NCBI GenBank assembly: GCA_002118135.1
Contig: BDIU01000194.1
Coordinates: 124,001 to 188,000 of the forward strand
From: Trebouxia sp. TZW2008
Taxonomy: Eukaryota > Chlorophyta > Trebouxiophyceae > Trebouxiales > Trebouxiaceae
Reading direction: 5' to 3'
Length of the DNA: 64,000 nucleotides
Positions 21,601 to 34,294 of this stretch are shown here, one piece after another. The stretch's first letter is position 1. Every line of letters starts with the position of its first letter. Made by a program: the position numbers and the translations under genes. Below the pieces are notes generated by a model. The model was not told the DNA's origin, ran no database searches, and saw only the letters and a program-made list of their open reading frames with translations.

Positions 21601-23041
21601 GGCATCAAGCAGAAGGAGTCTGACAGGACAAGTGGACCTGATGATGCTGCTTTGCACAAGATCACACTGGTGAGTGGAGATTACTACACTAACAGACATC
21701 TGTTGCTGATGCTGTTGTTGCTGCTGCAACTGATAGTGCAAAGCTCATTGGCATCGTCCACAAACATGCACCATGGTGTTCTCTTGTGCTCACCTGACCA
21801 TCACCACCACACCTTCTCCTGCTGACAGTGTCAGCCCAGTCAGTCGTCTTTTTCTTCTCTGCCAGATTGCCAACATGTTCTGTTGTTTGAGCTCTGTGGC
21901 ATGCTGCCTAATCTGCCTCATTTTTCGCTTTATACAGGTCACGTATATGCATGTTCAGGCTCCTATTCACAGATCAACTGAAAGCAAATTCACCATAGGC
22001 CTCAGCTCTGCAAGTTTGACCCGCATTACACAATTATGTACAAAGAAGTAGCAATTCAGGGCTGTGTTGCTGCAGGCATGGGTGAGGACAGATGCCAAGG
22101 TGTTGCATGAAATGCTGGTCAGTCACTGAAAAAGGGCTGGCGGCAACGCTTTTTGAGCCTGCGTGCTGCGCAATACAGATGGTCAGACTTGGGGTCTGCA
22201 CATGAGATGACATGGTACAGCGCTTGAGATGCACTTGTGTGCAGCCCTGTTGAATGCACAGCTTCCAAGCAGGCAAAAGCCAGACATGTGCTCAGCAAAA
22301 TCCCCCCAACAGCTGAATCTTGACTTGTGAGAACATACATGCCCTCATTGCTCCTGGATCTAAATTGCTTCCGTGTCGGTGTCTTATCGTGTTTGTACGT
22401 GTTCAGTGACCCCCTGCTGAGTGCAAATTGATTGCCACATCAGGAACAGTGGCTGTCGCAGTCAGGTGTGGCAGTAGCAACAGGCCAATTGACAACGTTG
22501 GGCCCCTATGCTAAAATGATTTGAATATCAGTCATCAATCATCAGCAGATATTATTGATCTTGGTCGTGCATGTTCCATTAAGGTTTGGCATGCTTTTGT
22601 ATTCACAGACACAAGCTGTGATAGACTCTGAGAGCTGTACTGCGAGCACACTGTAGACTTCAATATCAAAATGACGGTGATAATGCATTTGAATCCGACG
22701 GCTCCTGGCAGTTGCCTCATTTCACTGACAGAATGTTGAAATTCTGAGGAGTGATGTAAAGATGAGCATGCTGAAATTGAGCAAAAGCTGCTGCTGTTGT
22801 AGACTGTCCTGCTACAGAGCAGGAGCTGTGCAATTTTGGTTTTCATTCAGTTGCTGGACCACCTGCTTGGACTGCAGCAAGCCTTGCAGCCACAAAGAGC
22901 ACACTGCAACAGCTTGAAAATACGCTCCTCACGCAAGTCGACACCCTTGTAGCCCAGCAGCAGTCATTCGTGATTCGGTCCGCGAGAAATCATCCGCCGC
23001 ATGACCCAGAGCTTGAAGAGGAAGTTTACTGCAAAGTTTAG
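21601..23041 (+). CDS. Unresolved gene, fragmentary exon set, helical C-terminus
   Basis: Not recognised. The best exon is the last, 22851-23041, ending in TAG. It encodes a helical stretch (TKSTLQQLENTLLTQVDTL), then VAQQQSF and an acidic tail (HDPELEEEVY). Two upstream pieces have proper acceptors and donors and are open in phase 0: 21601-21669 (GIKQKESDRTSG...) and 22076-22117 (AWVRTDAKVLHEML). I cannot place a start codon or prove that these pieces join; the 2-base phase of the last exon needs another exon between. It is probably a real gene lying between the kinase arrays and LSD1, but the model is incomplete. Confidence 0.45.
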
Positions 23042-23275
23042 ATTTGCAAAAAATGGTGACGCAGGTCAGCTCCAAGACAGCTTTCGACTCGCGATATGCG
23101 GAGCCGATTGGGACCGCGCGTCGGCGTTCTGGAGCTGCTGCTGCTCCAACAGCATGTTTCGCAAGGCAGATGTGCAACCAGCAGCGTCGTTGTCCTACAA
23201 TTTTGTTGCGAACATTGACTTGTGATCTGCGTATGAGCTGCGTAGACTGCTGAAGGTCTGCAGCGCGCACAAAAC

Positions 23276-26200
23276 ATGACCGCTACTGCGGCGCAAAGAC
23301 CAGAAACGTCCTCACCATCTGAGCATGGTGAACAAAGCACAGAGCTGCCCTCGAGACACCACAATAAGCTTCAAGCTGTCGAACAAACTGGCCAGAAGCG
23401 GCATCTACGCGAGAGGCAGTTCACAAATTACAATGAGGACTACATTCAGTTTGACAGCCTTGAGCTTGACGAGCGGCCATACAAGCGTGCAAAAGAGGAG
23501 CATGTTGTCACCATACCCTCAATTGCAGCATCACACCTTGAGCTAGAAACAGCTTGGGCAGTTGTTGTCAACGCCGGAGAGTCCATTCTGGATGAAGAAG
23601 AAGATCTTTTGCCAGCTGGGGCACATGAGCAGGCCTATGTGCAGGTATGCATCCTGTTACATGAAACAGCGAGCCTTTTGGCTTCTATCAGAGGCAGACA
23701 AGCTGTACACTCCGCAGTGAAATCACACCACTGCCTTGTGCATGCAACAGGTGCGCAACATAGTTGTTGCAAAGTGGCGAGAAGATGTCTCCAGGTATGT
23801 CACATACAACATTCAATGCAAGCTTGCCTGCAGCTCACTTGCTTCACCTAGTATGTACGTCAGGTATTTGACAGAAAAAGAAGCAGTGGCTGCTGTTGGC
23901 TATGCCCACCGGCCCTATGCCATTGCTGCTTGGCGTTTTCTGACCAAGACGGGATACATCAACTTCGGTGTGGCACCTCCTATGGCTGCCAAGCAAAGCA
24001 GCAGGGCTGAACCACCCAATGGCACAGTCATCGTCATTGGTGCTGGTATGGCAGGTGTGTATGCGCCCTGAAAGCATGCACTTTCTTTGAGCTTGACCTG
24101 TCGGGTTTGCACCTGACCTGCGTGCTGAACTAGGGGCTCAAGCTTGGTGACCTGTGACGCATTTGCAAATTTGAGTGAGTTCTTGATACTTGGCATAACA
24201 GGTGCCCAAGCACAGCGTGATAACTACAAGCTGTATGCTTGACAGGTCTTGCAGCAGCACGGCAGTTGGATGCATTTGGGTACAGGGTGATCATTGTGGA
24301 AGGTCATGGGCGGCCAGGGGGGCGGGTCTACACCAAACAGCTTCAGGTGGGATGCCGGCGTATTCCCAAATGTCTTGGCATTTTGCAAACACCCGTGTGT
24401 TGGTAGTAGTGTGTGGTTTCTGCACATCATCAGGCTCCATTGGGCTGGCAAGTAAACTCCTGACATCGTCCTGTCTTCATGCATCCTCAGACATTCTGAT
24501 CACAACACTGCACATGCTTGCCCAGCATGTTACAGCCTAACAGTGTCATTTGCACCTGAATAGACACAGGCTCATATGATGCACAGATTTGGTGAGCCTA
24601 TAGCAAAGCAGTTATCAGCAGGACTGTGTTTTGCAGCCTGACCTCAGCATGACTATGAGCTATCGTATTGTATACACCACCATTGGACCCAATCTTGCTG
24701 TTGTGCAGGGTGGTATGGTGTCTGCAGCAGCAGACCTAGGTGGAAGCATCTTGACTGGCATTGACGGCAACCCTTTGGCAGTGTTAGCCAAGCAGCTGCA
24801 CATTCCGCTGCATGTAATCGATGAGGCAGATGTGCCTTTGTATCATGATGACGGCCAGGAGGCTAACACGGCCCTTGATCAAGAGGTACGCATGCATGAT
24901 AAACAGCCGTGCTATGTGCCCCTGTGTCACTGATGAGGCGTATGTGCCTCTCTACCATGATGATGGTCAGGAGGCCATTACTGCCCTTGATCAAGAGGTA
25001 TGCATTAGTCACAGACAGCATTGCTATGTGCTCCTGCATGCCATTGACGAGGCAGATGTGCCTTTGTACTGTTTCAATGGTCAGGCAGCTACCATTGCCC
25101 TTGATCAAGAGGTGTGCATGCATGACGAGCGGCATTGCTGACATGCATGAGCACTGCTTCTCAAAGAGAGAATGGTAGAAAGTTAACCTTCAACAAGATG
25201 TTGCTATGGTGTCCCATGCTTTGTGACAGCTGCTGTAATGCTGACTAGCAAAAGCTTTGCTGCCATTATGGCTGCCAAGGATCAAGCTGTGCCACTTCTG
25301 GTGCATTCAGAGTTTGCATATGCTTGTAGGTAGAGAAGAAGTGGAATGATGTGCTTGATGAGTGCAGCAAATACCGTGATGCAATGGGGGAGGTTGCAGA
25401 CAACATCTCACTAGGCACAGCCCTTGAGACGTTATGGACAACTATGGAGGCCGCTCCCCGACCCCCCCAGCCACCCCCTGTCAAGAGGGGGCGGAAGAAG
25501 AAGATTGTCCTGGAGTCAGCAGCCAGCATTGGCACAGATGGGACTCCAACCCATGCTGAAGCAGCCGCTCAGGAAGCTGCTTTAGAAGGTGCCAATGACG
25601 CCGAGAACAACCTTACTGTAACAGCAGTCTTAGCACAAGACGGTGCTGACAAACGTCAGCCAGACAGTGTTACTGATGACGCACAGCAAAATGTCACTGA
25701 CCAGTCATCTCAGCAAGCCACTGACAGACTGGATACCATCATCAAAGCAGAAGCAGATGGTTTGGAACATCCATCTTCAGCAGAACGCTCGAGTGATCTG
25801 CCCAGAGTACATGTAGCGGAGCATGACGCTACTGTCAAACAGGAGTCACGCAGCTCACAAGGCACGGCACACGAGGCAGGTGCAGCAGCACTCCAACAGG
25901 CGCCAAGCAATGTAGGTGCTACTAACAGCATGCCTGCTGATTTGCCGCCAGCATCCGATCATGCAATGCATGAAGCTGCTGATAAACAGGATGGCTCTTT
26001 AAAGCAGTCATCAACAGCAGGAAGCAATGGTCACATGCCCAATGGCGTTTCCACATCTGACCTTGGTCTTGTGCCAGGAGACAGCACACATCCCACCGCA
26101 GCCATGAGCAAGGGTGTGAGCACAGATGGGCACAAGGCAGACATTGTGAAAGCTGTGCCAGGACTGACCAGCCGCCATGAGGGTGCACCAGCAATTGACT

Positions 26201-29200
26201 CTACAGCTGCTCCAGCAATTGCACACGAAGCAGAGGCAGCAGCAGCTGCGGTCATTGCTCAGGCCACAGCAGCAGGCGCCATACATCCCAAAACAGAGAC
26301 AGATCCACCAGACTCAGAACCAGGGCCTGCATCTGAGCCTGTTGTTCTGCCAGAATCAGCTACAGCGCTGAGCTCAGAAGTCGCTGATGTACATGCTGTC
26401 AAGACAGCTGTTCAGGAAGCGCTTAGGGGAGCTGCAGCTGCTGATGCTGACGCTGTCAAAGCAGCTGTTCAGGAAGCGCTGAGGGAAGCCGCAGCTCCTG
26501 CAGCTGCTGAGTCAGCAGAGGTGAAGAAGCTGAAGCGGCAGCTGCTGGACTGGCACATGGCCAATCTTGAGTTTGCCAATGCTGCTGTGCTGCGCACGTT
26601 GTCTATGAGGAGCTGGGATCAAGACGACCCTTATGAGATACAGGGCAGCCATTGCTTCTTGCCAGGTCAGCTTTTATCAATTCAACCGCAGCATAGCCGT
26701 GTAGTGTGGGTGACAGCAACATTCTGGCAGCGCCTATTGCTGAGCTGTGCTGTGCCGTGCTGTGCTGTGCTGCGCTGCGCTGCGCGAGCAGTGCAGCCAA
26801 GCGAAAAGCTGATTTGAATGGCTCGTATGAGTCTTGGCTCACATTGTGCGCAACATTGAAGGATGATGCCATGTTGTGCCATCAATGCTTATGAAACAGA
26901 AATGTTGCAGGTTGTTTATGCAGGGTGCAAAACGAGATGTCAATCCCATGATGCGCTCTTTGTTCTCACTGCAATGGAAAGCATTAAGGTAGCTTGTACA
27001 TGTAGGGTGCAATCTGAGGCTGGTGAAGGCCCTTGCAGAGGGGCTTCCCATCTTGTATAACCATGTGGTCAAGGAAGTGAAGTATGACCAGCAGGGTGTG
27101 ACAGTCACAGCAGGCAACACTGTCATTGCTGGTGAGTGTGCTTTGCCAGGTTCCTGAGGCATGCAGGTCCATTTTATGTCACTAATTTGACATTATTCTG
27201 CAGCTTCCCTGACATGACCTATTGATGCTTCACTTGCCATTGCACTGTTTAGTAAGCTCTGCAGTTGGCATGCTACAGCTTAGCTTTTCATACTGCTGCA
27301 CCGAGATTTGCATGACATGCTGTTGATGCTTCCAGCAGAAGCCTGTGTTGGGTGACGACATCAGTGACGCTGCTCCATGCTGTGATCATTACCGTGGCAA
27401 TCTTAGTCTGACATGCTTTGCAGGTGATGCTGTGATTGTGACTGCATCACTGGGAGCTTTGAAGAGGCAGAACATCCAGTTCTCACCTGCCTTGCCTGAG
27501 CGCAAGCTTGGGGCCATTCGACGCCTGGGCTTTGGCGTCCTCAACAAGGTATGCGCCCTTACCAGTTGGTGATTTCAGGCATTTCATTTCGTGCTTTCTC
27601 ATTACATGACTGCTGTCAAGAACTACACAGTTGTCTGCAATTACAGGCATTGAGACGCAGAACAAAGTCTTCATTGATATTCTCAGAGGGTATGCAATAT
27701 TTTGGTGATCCAAAGTCTGTCGTACATTTGGGTAAACATGCTAGGACTTGTACAATATAATTGCATAAGACATGAGCAGGTGCATGTGTTGATGTTGTTG
27801 CTGCTGCATATGCACATTGACAATTGCATAAAAGATTGCTGCTAAGCGCAGGTGGTGATGCTGTTTGAGAGAGACTTCTGGGGCGGTGCTGACATGTTTG
27901 GCCGGTTGGCGCCCTCAACCAAGGACAGGGGCAAGTTCTTCCTCTTCTACAGCTACACTGGCATCTCAGGTCTGCAATCTGCTTTTGTGTTCAAAAACTT
28001 TGGCTGATCTTCATGTCAATGCCAAATGGTCTGCACCAGTCAAAGACAGAACTGTTTGGAGACCATTTGAATGCTCCTGTTTGCCTCTACTTGGGCCCCT
28101 GAGCCTGCCCAATCCGCTTTTTTGATGAATGAATGAAATGACTGCTTGACGTTCTGCGCCTCCTGTCAAGCACTATCTCTTCATTTCTTCCTTGCAACAA
28201 CAACCTCTCACCACCTTCATGCTGATGATGCACGTTACAGTGCTGGCTATGTTTGCACAGCCCTCCAGCAGCAGCTGCAGCACGTCTGTTGCAGATTTTG
28301 CATGCCTTCTCTGTTTGTAGCTTGTGCTGATGGACAGCGCAAGCTACGGCAGGCGGTGCGCATGTCAGCTGCACACTACTGTGCATGCAGTAGGCCGTGT
28401 TTGCTCAGCAACTGCGTAGCACACTGCGCTTTCCCCTGTGCAGGCATGTGCGTCTCAGCAGATTGCAGCTCTATAGCCCTGCATGCATGACAGTTCCATT
28501 AGCTTGTGGATTGGCACTTGTGCCGCAAACATTTTGCCACTGTTGGACAGCAGTTACCACCATCTTTGTCCTGATTTCCGTATTGATCTGCAGGAGGACC
28601 GTTGCTTGCGGCCCTAGTGTCAGGGGAGGCAGCGGAAGCTGTGGAGAAGGTGCCAGCAGGGGAGACTGTAGGCGAGGCCATGGCAGTGCTAAGGGGCATC
28701 TTTGAGCCTCAGGGCATCCAGGTCCCCACCCCTGTTCAGGTCAGCACTTCCCACTTGACACTTGACGTGCAGACTTGGACTTGTCTGCATGGCAACCTTG
28801 TGCAGGTGAACGCTTTTGATTTTGCAGCTGATGTGCAGATGATCATTTATCTGCAAACTACTCACCGCAAGAGCTAAGCTGCGGATTTGCCATCTCCGTA
28901 AACAAACTCTGTCTACAGCTTGCTTGCTTTTGACCATTCAACAGTCTTGACTTGCTGCCAATGTTTTTACCTGCCCTGTTGCTCAACTCTGAACGCAGAG
29001 ACTGTTCTGTCGCATGTGACGTTGTAGCCAACCTGATGCAAAACCACGCAGTGCTCTGCATGTTTTGACAGCTTGGTACCACAGGTTTGGTAAGTCATGA
29101 TGCACTGTGCTACTGGAAAGCCACTTCAGGGCAACGTCAGCATGCTGGTCAAAGGCACGCATCAGAATATGTGGAACTGCTGTGCAGGCTTGCAGTACAA

Positions 29201-32200
29201 AGTGGGGCCAGGATCCGCTAATCTGTGACTCCTACAGCAGTGTTTCGGTGGCGTCTCAAGGCACTGAGGACTATGACATCACAGCAGAGAACAATGATGA
29301 TCGGCTCTTCTTTGCAGCATGGCAAAGGCTTGTTTGCTGTGCAGGCATGCTGTACAAAGTGGGGCCAAGATCCGCTAATCTGTGGCTCCTACAGCAGTGT
29401 TGGAGTCGGCTCTCAAGGTACTGAGGACTATGACATCATGGCAGAGAGCATTGGCGACCGTCTCTTCTTTGCTGGTGAAGGCACCACCCGCAAGTTTCCG
29501 GCCACCATGCATGGCGCCTTTGCCTCAGGCCTAAGAGAGGTACTTGCTTTCACTTTCTGGGCTGGTGTGCTTTTGACCTAATGAGGTTTATCTGGCTTCC
29601 TATATTGAACTGTTCATCCTCATGAGACTCTGTTGTTATCTGTCCTGTGCTGAAGGCACCACCCAAATGTTCCCTGCCACCATGCATGGCGCTTTCGCCT
29701 CAGGCCTAAGAGAGACACTTGTTTTCACCTCCTGAGCCGCCGTGCTGCTGACACATGATTTGCGTCTCGCTCCTGGTGTTGGACTGTATATCCTGTTGAA
29801 TTATTGTTACCTGTCCTGTGTTGAAGGGCACTTCCTGCAAGTTTGCTGCCACCATGCATGGCGACTTTGCCTCAGGCCTGAGAGAAGTATGTGCTCTTAT
29901 CTCCTGAGCTGCTGTGCAGCTGACCTAATCAATTGTGTCTGGCTTTCTGTATGTTCACTGTTGTTGCAACATTCTCACGTTGTAAGCATCAGCCAGCCAT
30001 AGAGCAGAGACAGAAAGAGGTGGGCACAATCATTGTCTTGCAATATGGACTAGCCTACGTGCTATCTGCCCCTGCATATACCAGCAACCGCGCCTGAGCA
30101 TCAGGCTCAAGACAAGACTTATGCCACACACACCCAACACCTTTGCTTGAATGTGTGACCTGTCATCACTAATAGACATGAGATCTTGCGACTGCCACAG
30201 GCTGCCAATGTGGACGCAACCCTTTCACGCTTCAAGCATCAACAAGCCGTAGAGCAGAGGAAGCAAGAGGTGGCCGCTGCTTTAGCTCTTGCTGCTGCTG
30301 AGCGCCCAATCAAGCAAGAGCAGACTTATGACCCTGACTTCAACCCCAGCAAGCTGGAGCCAGGACAAAATGGTGATGCTGAGGCTGAAGGCAACGCAAT
30401 AGGAGCAGCACAGCTGGCTGATCACATGAGCCAGGTCAGTTTGGAATGTGTAAAGAGTGCAGCAATGCTACTGTGTGTGTTGACTTTGAATACCCCCTTA
30501 TTTGCATCACCAGCAGACTGGAAGTCAAGAGAGCCTGACCACAGTGTTTGGGCTGAGTTATGACATGGCCAACAATCAACAGCTTGCCCTCACAGCTGTC
30601 AAGCATGCATAGGTTATCCCATGTGTTCCACATTTGCATTCCTGAAGGCTTGCGGCAAATAGCTTTGGTGTCCAATGCAGGTATTTGACAGTGAAGACTT
30701 CCCTCCAGATGCAGAATTTGGCTGTTTCCAGATTGTGAGGGGGCCGCCTGAAACTGAGTTTGCCGATCAGGCGCTGCTCAGACTAGATGTTGGTGAGACC
30801 TGGAACCTGCACGTGCTACGCTTTGACATGCATGCCAACCTGTACTTACTAGGTCTCATTTCTGCTTCTTGCACTGTCAGCATTATAGCCAGCTGGCTAC
30901 CCAAATCTTGCGCCTGCTTTTCCGATGATGATCCGCAAGTAAGTAAGCACCTTGCACATGTTTTGCAGCTTTCATGCGCAGCTTCATTCTCTACAGATCG
31001 CCATGCTTGAAGGAAATATGCCTATAATGCGCAAATGCAGCGGCATACCTGACTGCGCATGCTTGCATGGTAAGGCACAACTTGAGCCAAACACACGTAG
31101 CACTTGTGCTCGTCCTTACTGCAACTATTTTGTGATTTACAGTCATCATCATTGTGTTCGTTGTTGCCGCTGTTATGATTATGTCGACCACTTGATGGAG
31201 CATCTGCAGGGGAGATCAAAAAGCGAGGAGCGCCTCGGCGCAGCATGCCCATCTTCTTCACCCTCAGTCAAGCCAATGCCCAGAAGCTGCAGGATGTTGC
31301 GGGCGGAGATGAAGCCAGGGTCAACTTCCTCACAACCGCCCTAGGATTGCAGCTGGTTGGCAGAGCAGGACTCAATCCTGCTCAGCAAGACCTTCTCAAG
31401 GTAAGCCTTGCATGGAATGCTGTGGAATTTTCTTCATCTGTCAAAATTGTATTTTACATCAGCACAGGTCATGTGAAGACAATAGGTGAAAGGTCAAACT
31501 GCAGGACTGCTTGTAGTGCATACTCAGCTGCCTTGTGTGTTGCGCACAACAAGTCCTCCCCATGTCATGTCTGACTGTGATCAAAGAAGCATGGCGACTT
31601 TGCCTCAGGCCTGAGAGAAGTATGTGCTCTTATCTCCTGAGCTGCTGTGCAGCTGACCTAATCAATTGTGTCTGGCTTTCTGTATGTTCACTGTTGTTGC
31701 AACATTCTCACGTTGTAAGCATCAGCCAGCATGGGCTTCACATCATGACAGCAGCCTGTGCTGATGCCTAGTCTGTCCCTGGTCTACAGGCTGTACTGGC
31801 TAAGAGACAGGAACAGCAGCCAAATTTGCCTTTGCCACCTCCTCCGCCGCGTAGTGGCACCAGCCCTCATCAAAGACAGCACCAGCAGCAGCATCATCAC
31901 CAGAATGGCGCCCATCAGAGGCCGAACACCGTGCAGCAGCCCGGCAGGCATCAGCAACAGCATCATCAGCAGTGGGAGTCACATGGGTCCCAGCCCTTAC
32001 CAGCTTGGGCGCATCAGCAGCCTATAGTCAACTCACAGCATGCACAGCGTGACTGGGGTAGTCAAGCACCTGTGAGGTATCCAGGCCATAAGGCTGCAGT
32101 GGGCCAAGGGCAGAGTACATACTCTGCGCCTTACACTCAGCCGTACTATGCTGCTGGATACAGCAGCCAGCATTTGCAGCCGCTGCACCAGCAGCAGCAG

Positions 32201-32560
32201 CAGTCAAGTTGGCATGCTGGAATGGAGCAAAACAGACCTGGTCAGTATGCTAGACATGACCCGGGGTTAGCAAGGGTACAGCCAGGCTACAATGCACAAC
32301 CTCAGCAGCAGCAGATGCCAGCAACTCATGAGCCTGTTGATCCCAGACGACATCTGTCTGCTTACAAGGACAGAGCTACAGCTGCTGAGGGCCCAGGTGT
32401 GTATGCATCAAGCCAAAATGGTGGGGCTTCAAGACAGGGTCACAGCCACCAGGCTGATCAGCATGGTAGCGCACAACATGCTGGTCAGCGACCACAGATG
32501 CAGTCTCATGCGCCTGGTCATTTACAGAGTTGGCAAACAGAACAGATTCAAGAACGCTGA
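23276..32560 (+). CDS. LSD1: LSD1/FLD-type FAD-dependent histone H3 demethylase, 15 exons, about 1411 aa
   Basis: Flavin amine oxidase that removes methyl groups from histone H3 lysine in nuclear co-repressor complexes. Exons: 23276-23644, 23751-23794, 23864-24054, 24246-24346, 24709-24885, 25330-26665, 27006-27131, 27424-27548, 27852-27969, 28594-28739, 29345-29539, 30201-30434, 30681-30792, 31210-31400, 31790-32560 (4236 nt, in phase). Order of parts: basic N-terminus, SWIRM domain ([14 protein letters not shown] to YINFGV), dinucleotide motif [46 protein letters not shown], the conserved lysine GVLNK (K661 of human LSD1), [19 protein letters not shown], then a plant-like C-terminal module. 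Two oddities: a roughly 355-aa low-complexity insert at the Tower site in exon 6, and a Q/H-rich tail. It is longer than plant homologues, largely because of these two. Confidence 0.95.
24818..25115 (+). repeat. Exon 5 end of LSD1 triplicated with donors
   Basis: The block GATGAGGCAGATGTGCCTTTGTA ... CCCTTGATCAAGAG|GT occurs three times about 110 bp apart, with donors at 24886, 24997 and 25111 (GTACGC, GTATGC, GTGTGC). The first joins in phase from exon 5. The other two keep the coding look but lack the rest of the exon. Confidence 0.9.
29188..29335 (+). pseudogene. Upstream pseudo-exon copy of LSD1 exon 11
   Basis: A CTGTGCAG acceptor is followed by a frame ([13 protein letters not shown]... 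[10 protein letters not shown]... DRLFFA) nearly matching real exon 11 at 29345. The copy ends without a donor, and the essential [16 protein letters not shown] part is missing. It is open in frame up to the start of the next copy. Confidence 0.85.
29641..30050 (+). repeat. Relics of LSD1 exon 11 end and exon 12 start
   Basis: Two copies of the exon 11 end (GAAGGCACCACCC ... CACCATGCATGGCG ... CAGGCCTAAGAGAG) lie near 29653-29720 and 29824-29890, each running into a CTCCTGAGC-like intron start. Near 29985-30035 an exon 12-like piece (AAGCATCAGCCAGCCATAGAGCAGAG) precedes the real exon 12. Frames are broken. Confidence 0.85.
29856..29997 (+). repeat. 142-bp repeat, first copy
   Basis: Base for base the same as 31589-31730 by eye. 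The unit contains an exon 11 relic end, the start of its intron, and the AAGCATCAGCCAGC piece. The two copies are 1733 bp apart and in the same orientation. Confidence 0.9.
31589..31730 (+). repeat. 142-bp repeat, second copy
   Basis: Copy of 29856-29997, placed in the intron between LSD1 exons 14 and 15, far from the parent exon. No differences seen. Confidence 0.9.
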
Positions 32561-32715
32561 CATTTTATGTGTGTTGAAATTGTTGAGCTTGAGTGCAAAC
32601 CTCAATCAGTAAACCCATTCATCGGGTGCAGGCTGCGGACTTCTCGCAAAGCTTGCCGCACGTAGAATCGTGTCGTTCTCTCAACCTTGTCTTCGCAGCA
32701 TTGTTGTTGAAGACA

Positions 32716-34273
32716 ATGAGCTCTTGGCTGTGGCTGTTGTTATTGTTGACCGGTCCCAACTTGATCGCGTACCTGATCCATCAAGCGCTGCTAGAATTTT
32801 ATTACAGAGCTCGCAATCTCAAGACACGGTACAACGCCAAATGGGGCTTGGTGACGGGGTCGAGCAGCGGCATCGGCAAAGCGCTCGCGATAAGACTCGC
32901 AGATCAGGGTCTGAATGTCGTACTAGTAGCTAAGCCGGATAATCTGCTTGATGAGGCGTACGCGCAAATGCAGCAAACATATCCTCAACTCCATTTTCGA
33001 AAAGTGTGTAAGCTCTGCACTTGCATCGAAAGGGCCGCGTGACGCTCTCGTCAAGATCGCAGTGACCTATGCAGGTCCCAGTGGACTTGAGCACTTCTGG
33101 CCAATATCTTGAACCTATCATGGATGCTACCAAAGACATTGATGTACAGCTAATATTCAACAATGCAGGATACATGCTGAGTGGCTTCTTTGAAAGATGG
33201 CAAGTCTGACCTTCAAGCAAATCCAGTCTCAGCTGCATGCCATGATGTTAGCACGATTGTGTGCTGAGCAGGACCTGCCAGCATCATTTGCAAAATGTTG
33301 AGTGCAACGCTGCCAGTGCTGTGGCAATCACACACCACTTTCTGACACAGATGGTAAGCCTGTTTTACATATGTGCTGCACAGACTGTAGACGTACAGTC
33401 AGGCGCATTTGTTTGCTGCTGGCAGATCGACAAACAGCTCAAGGGCTGCATTGTGTTCACTTCATCAGCAGCTGCCTGCATTCCATCCCCATTTGGAGCT
33501 ACATACAGCGCCACCAAGGCATTCCTTTCAGCCTTTGCCGCTGGATTGGCCCCGGAAGTCAGGCATTTTGGGATTGATGTCTGTGCAGCACATCCCTCTC
33601 CAGTGTCCAGCAGGTGGTAACTTCTCTTAGTATTGAATGCACTGATCACCAAAAAATGTCCTCATATCAAGTATTCCTGCTCCTTCTTCAGCAAGTACTA
33701 CTCACAATTGAAATTTTCCAGTAGCCAGTAGGTACTTGCAATGTATGCAAATGGCATGAGCATCGCTTGTTGAGCCAATGGGATACGTTGCGTGCTCAGC
33801 AAAGCATAATGGCGTTGGAGAAGTTGAGGCTTCGAGCAGAAAAATAAGGTGGTGCTCGCTTGATGAATGGCCTATTACGTCCTCAGAGAGACTCATGCGT
33901 CAATGACTTTGTGACTGTGTCACTCAAAATTTAATGTTGATGTGCACAACATCATCAGCTGCTGTTTTGCTGCTGCCAATTCAGGTTTTATGAAGGGGCA
34001 CACAAGATTGGTACTTTGGAGAAGTTCAAAAGCCTTGGGGTTGCGCCAGAGGATTTGCCCGCTTTAATATTTGCAAGCATAGGCAGGACAGTATATCGAG
34101 ACATTGGACCTACAGCAATTGTATTTAGGCTCGTCATGAAGTGGTTGGACTACAATTTGGCAACCTGCTTGATATGTGCAACCGCCACGTGGATGCCTGA
34201 CTTCAAGGATGCATCAACACAGCAAAGCAAACGAAAGCCAGCTGTAGCTAGCAACGGTTCAAAGCTAGAGTGA
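32716..34273 (+). CDS. Membrane-anchored short-chain dehydrogenase (17-beta-HSD/3-ketoacyl-CoA reductase-like), 5 exons, 323 aa
   Basis: NAD(P)-dependent oxidoreductase, probably acting on steroid or acyl substrates at the ER. Exons: 32716-33003, 33075-33199, 33272-33353, 33426-33613, 33985-34273 (972 nt, in phase). Residues 1-30 form a hydrophobic anchor (SWLWLLLLLTGPNLIAYLI). The Rossmann motif TGSSSGIGK follows near residue 50, then NNAGYMLSGFFE, ECNAAS, the catalytic Ser in IVFTSSAA, and Tyr/Lys in YSATK. Length fits the HSD17B12-like group. The start codon directly precedes the anchor. The second intron uses a GC donor (33200, GCAAGT). The exon 4 donor could instead be three bases later; both keep phase. 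The substrate is not predictable from sequence. Confidence 0.92.
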
Positions 34274-34294
34274 TCATATATAGTCAAGCATAAA

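Noticed and set aside
26700..26800. GCTGTGCTGTGCTGTGCTGCG repeat as a coding run
   Set aside because: A short simple repeat just after the LSD1 exon 6 donor; the frame there is read-through into intron.
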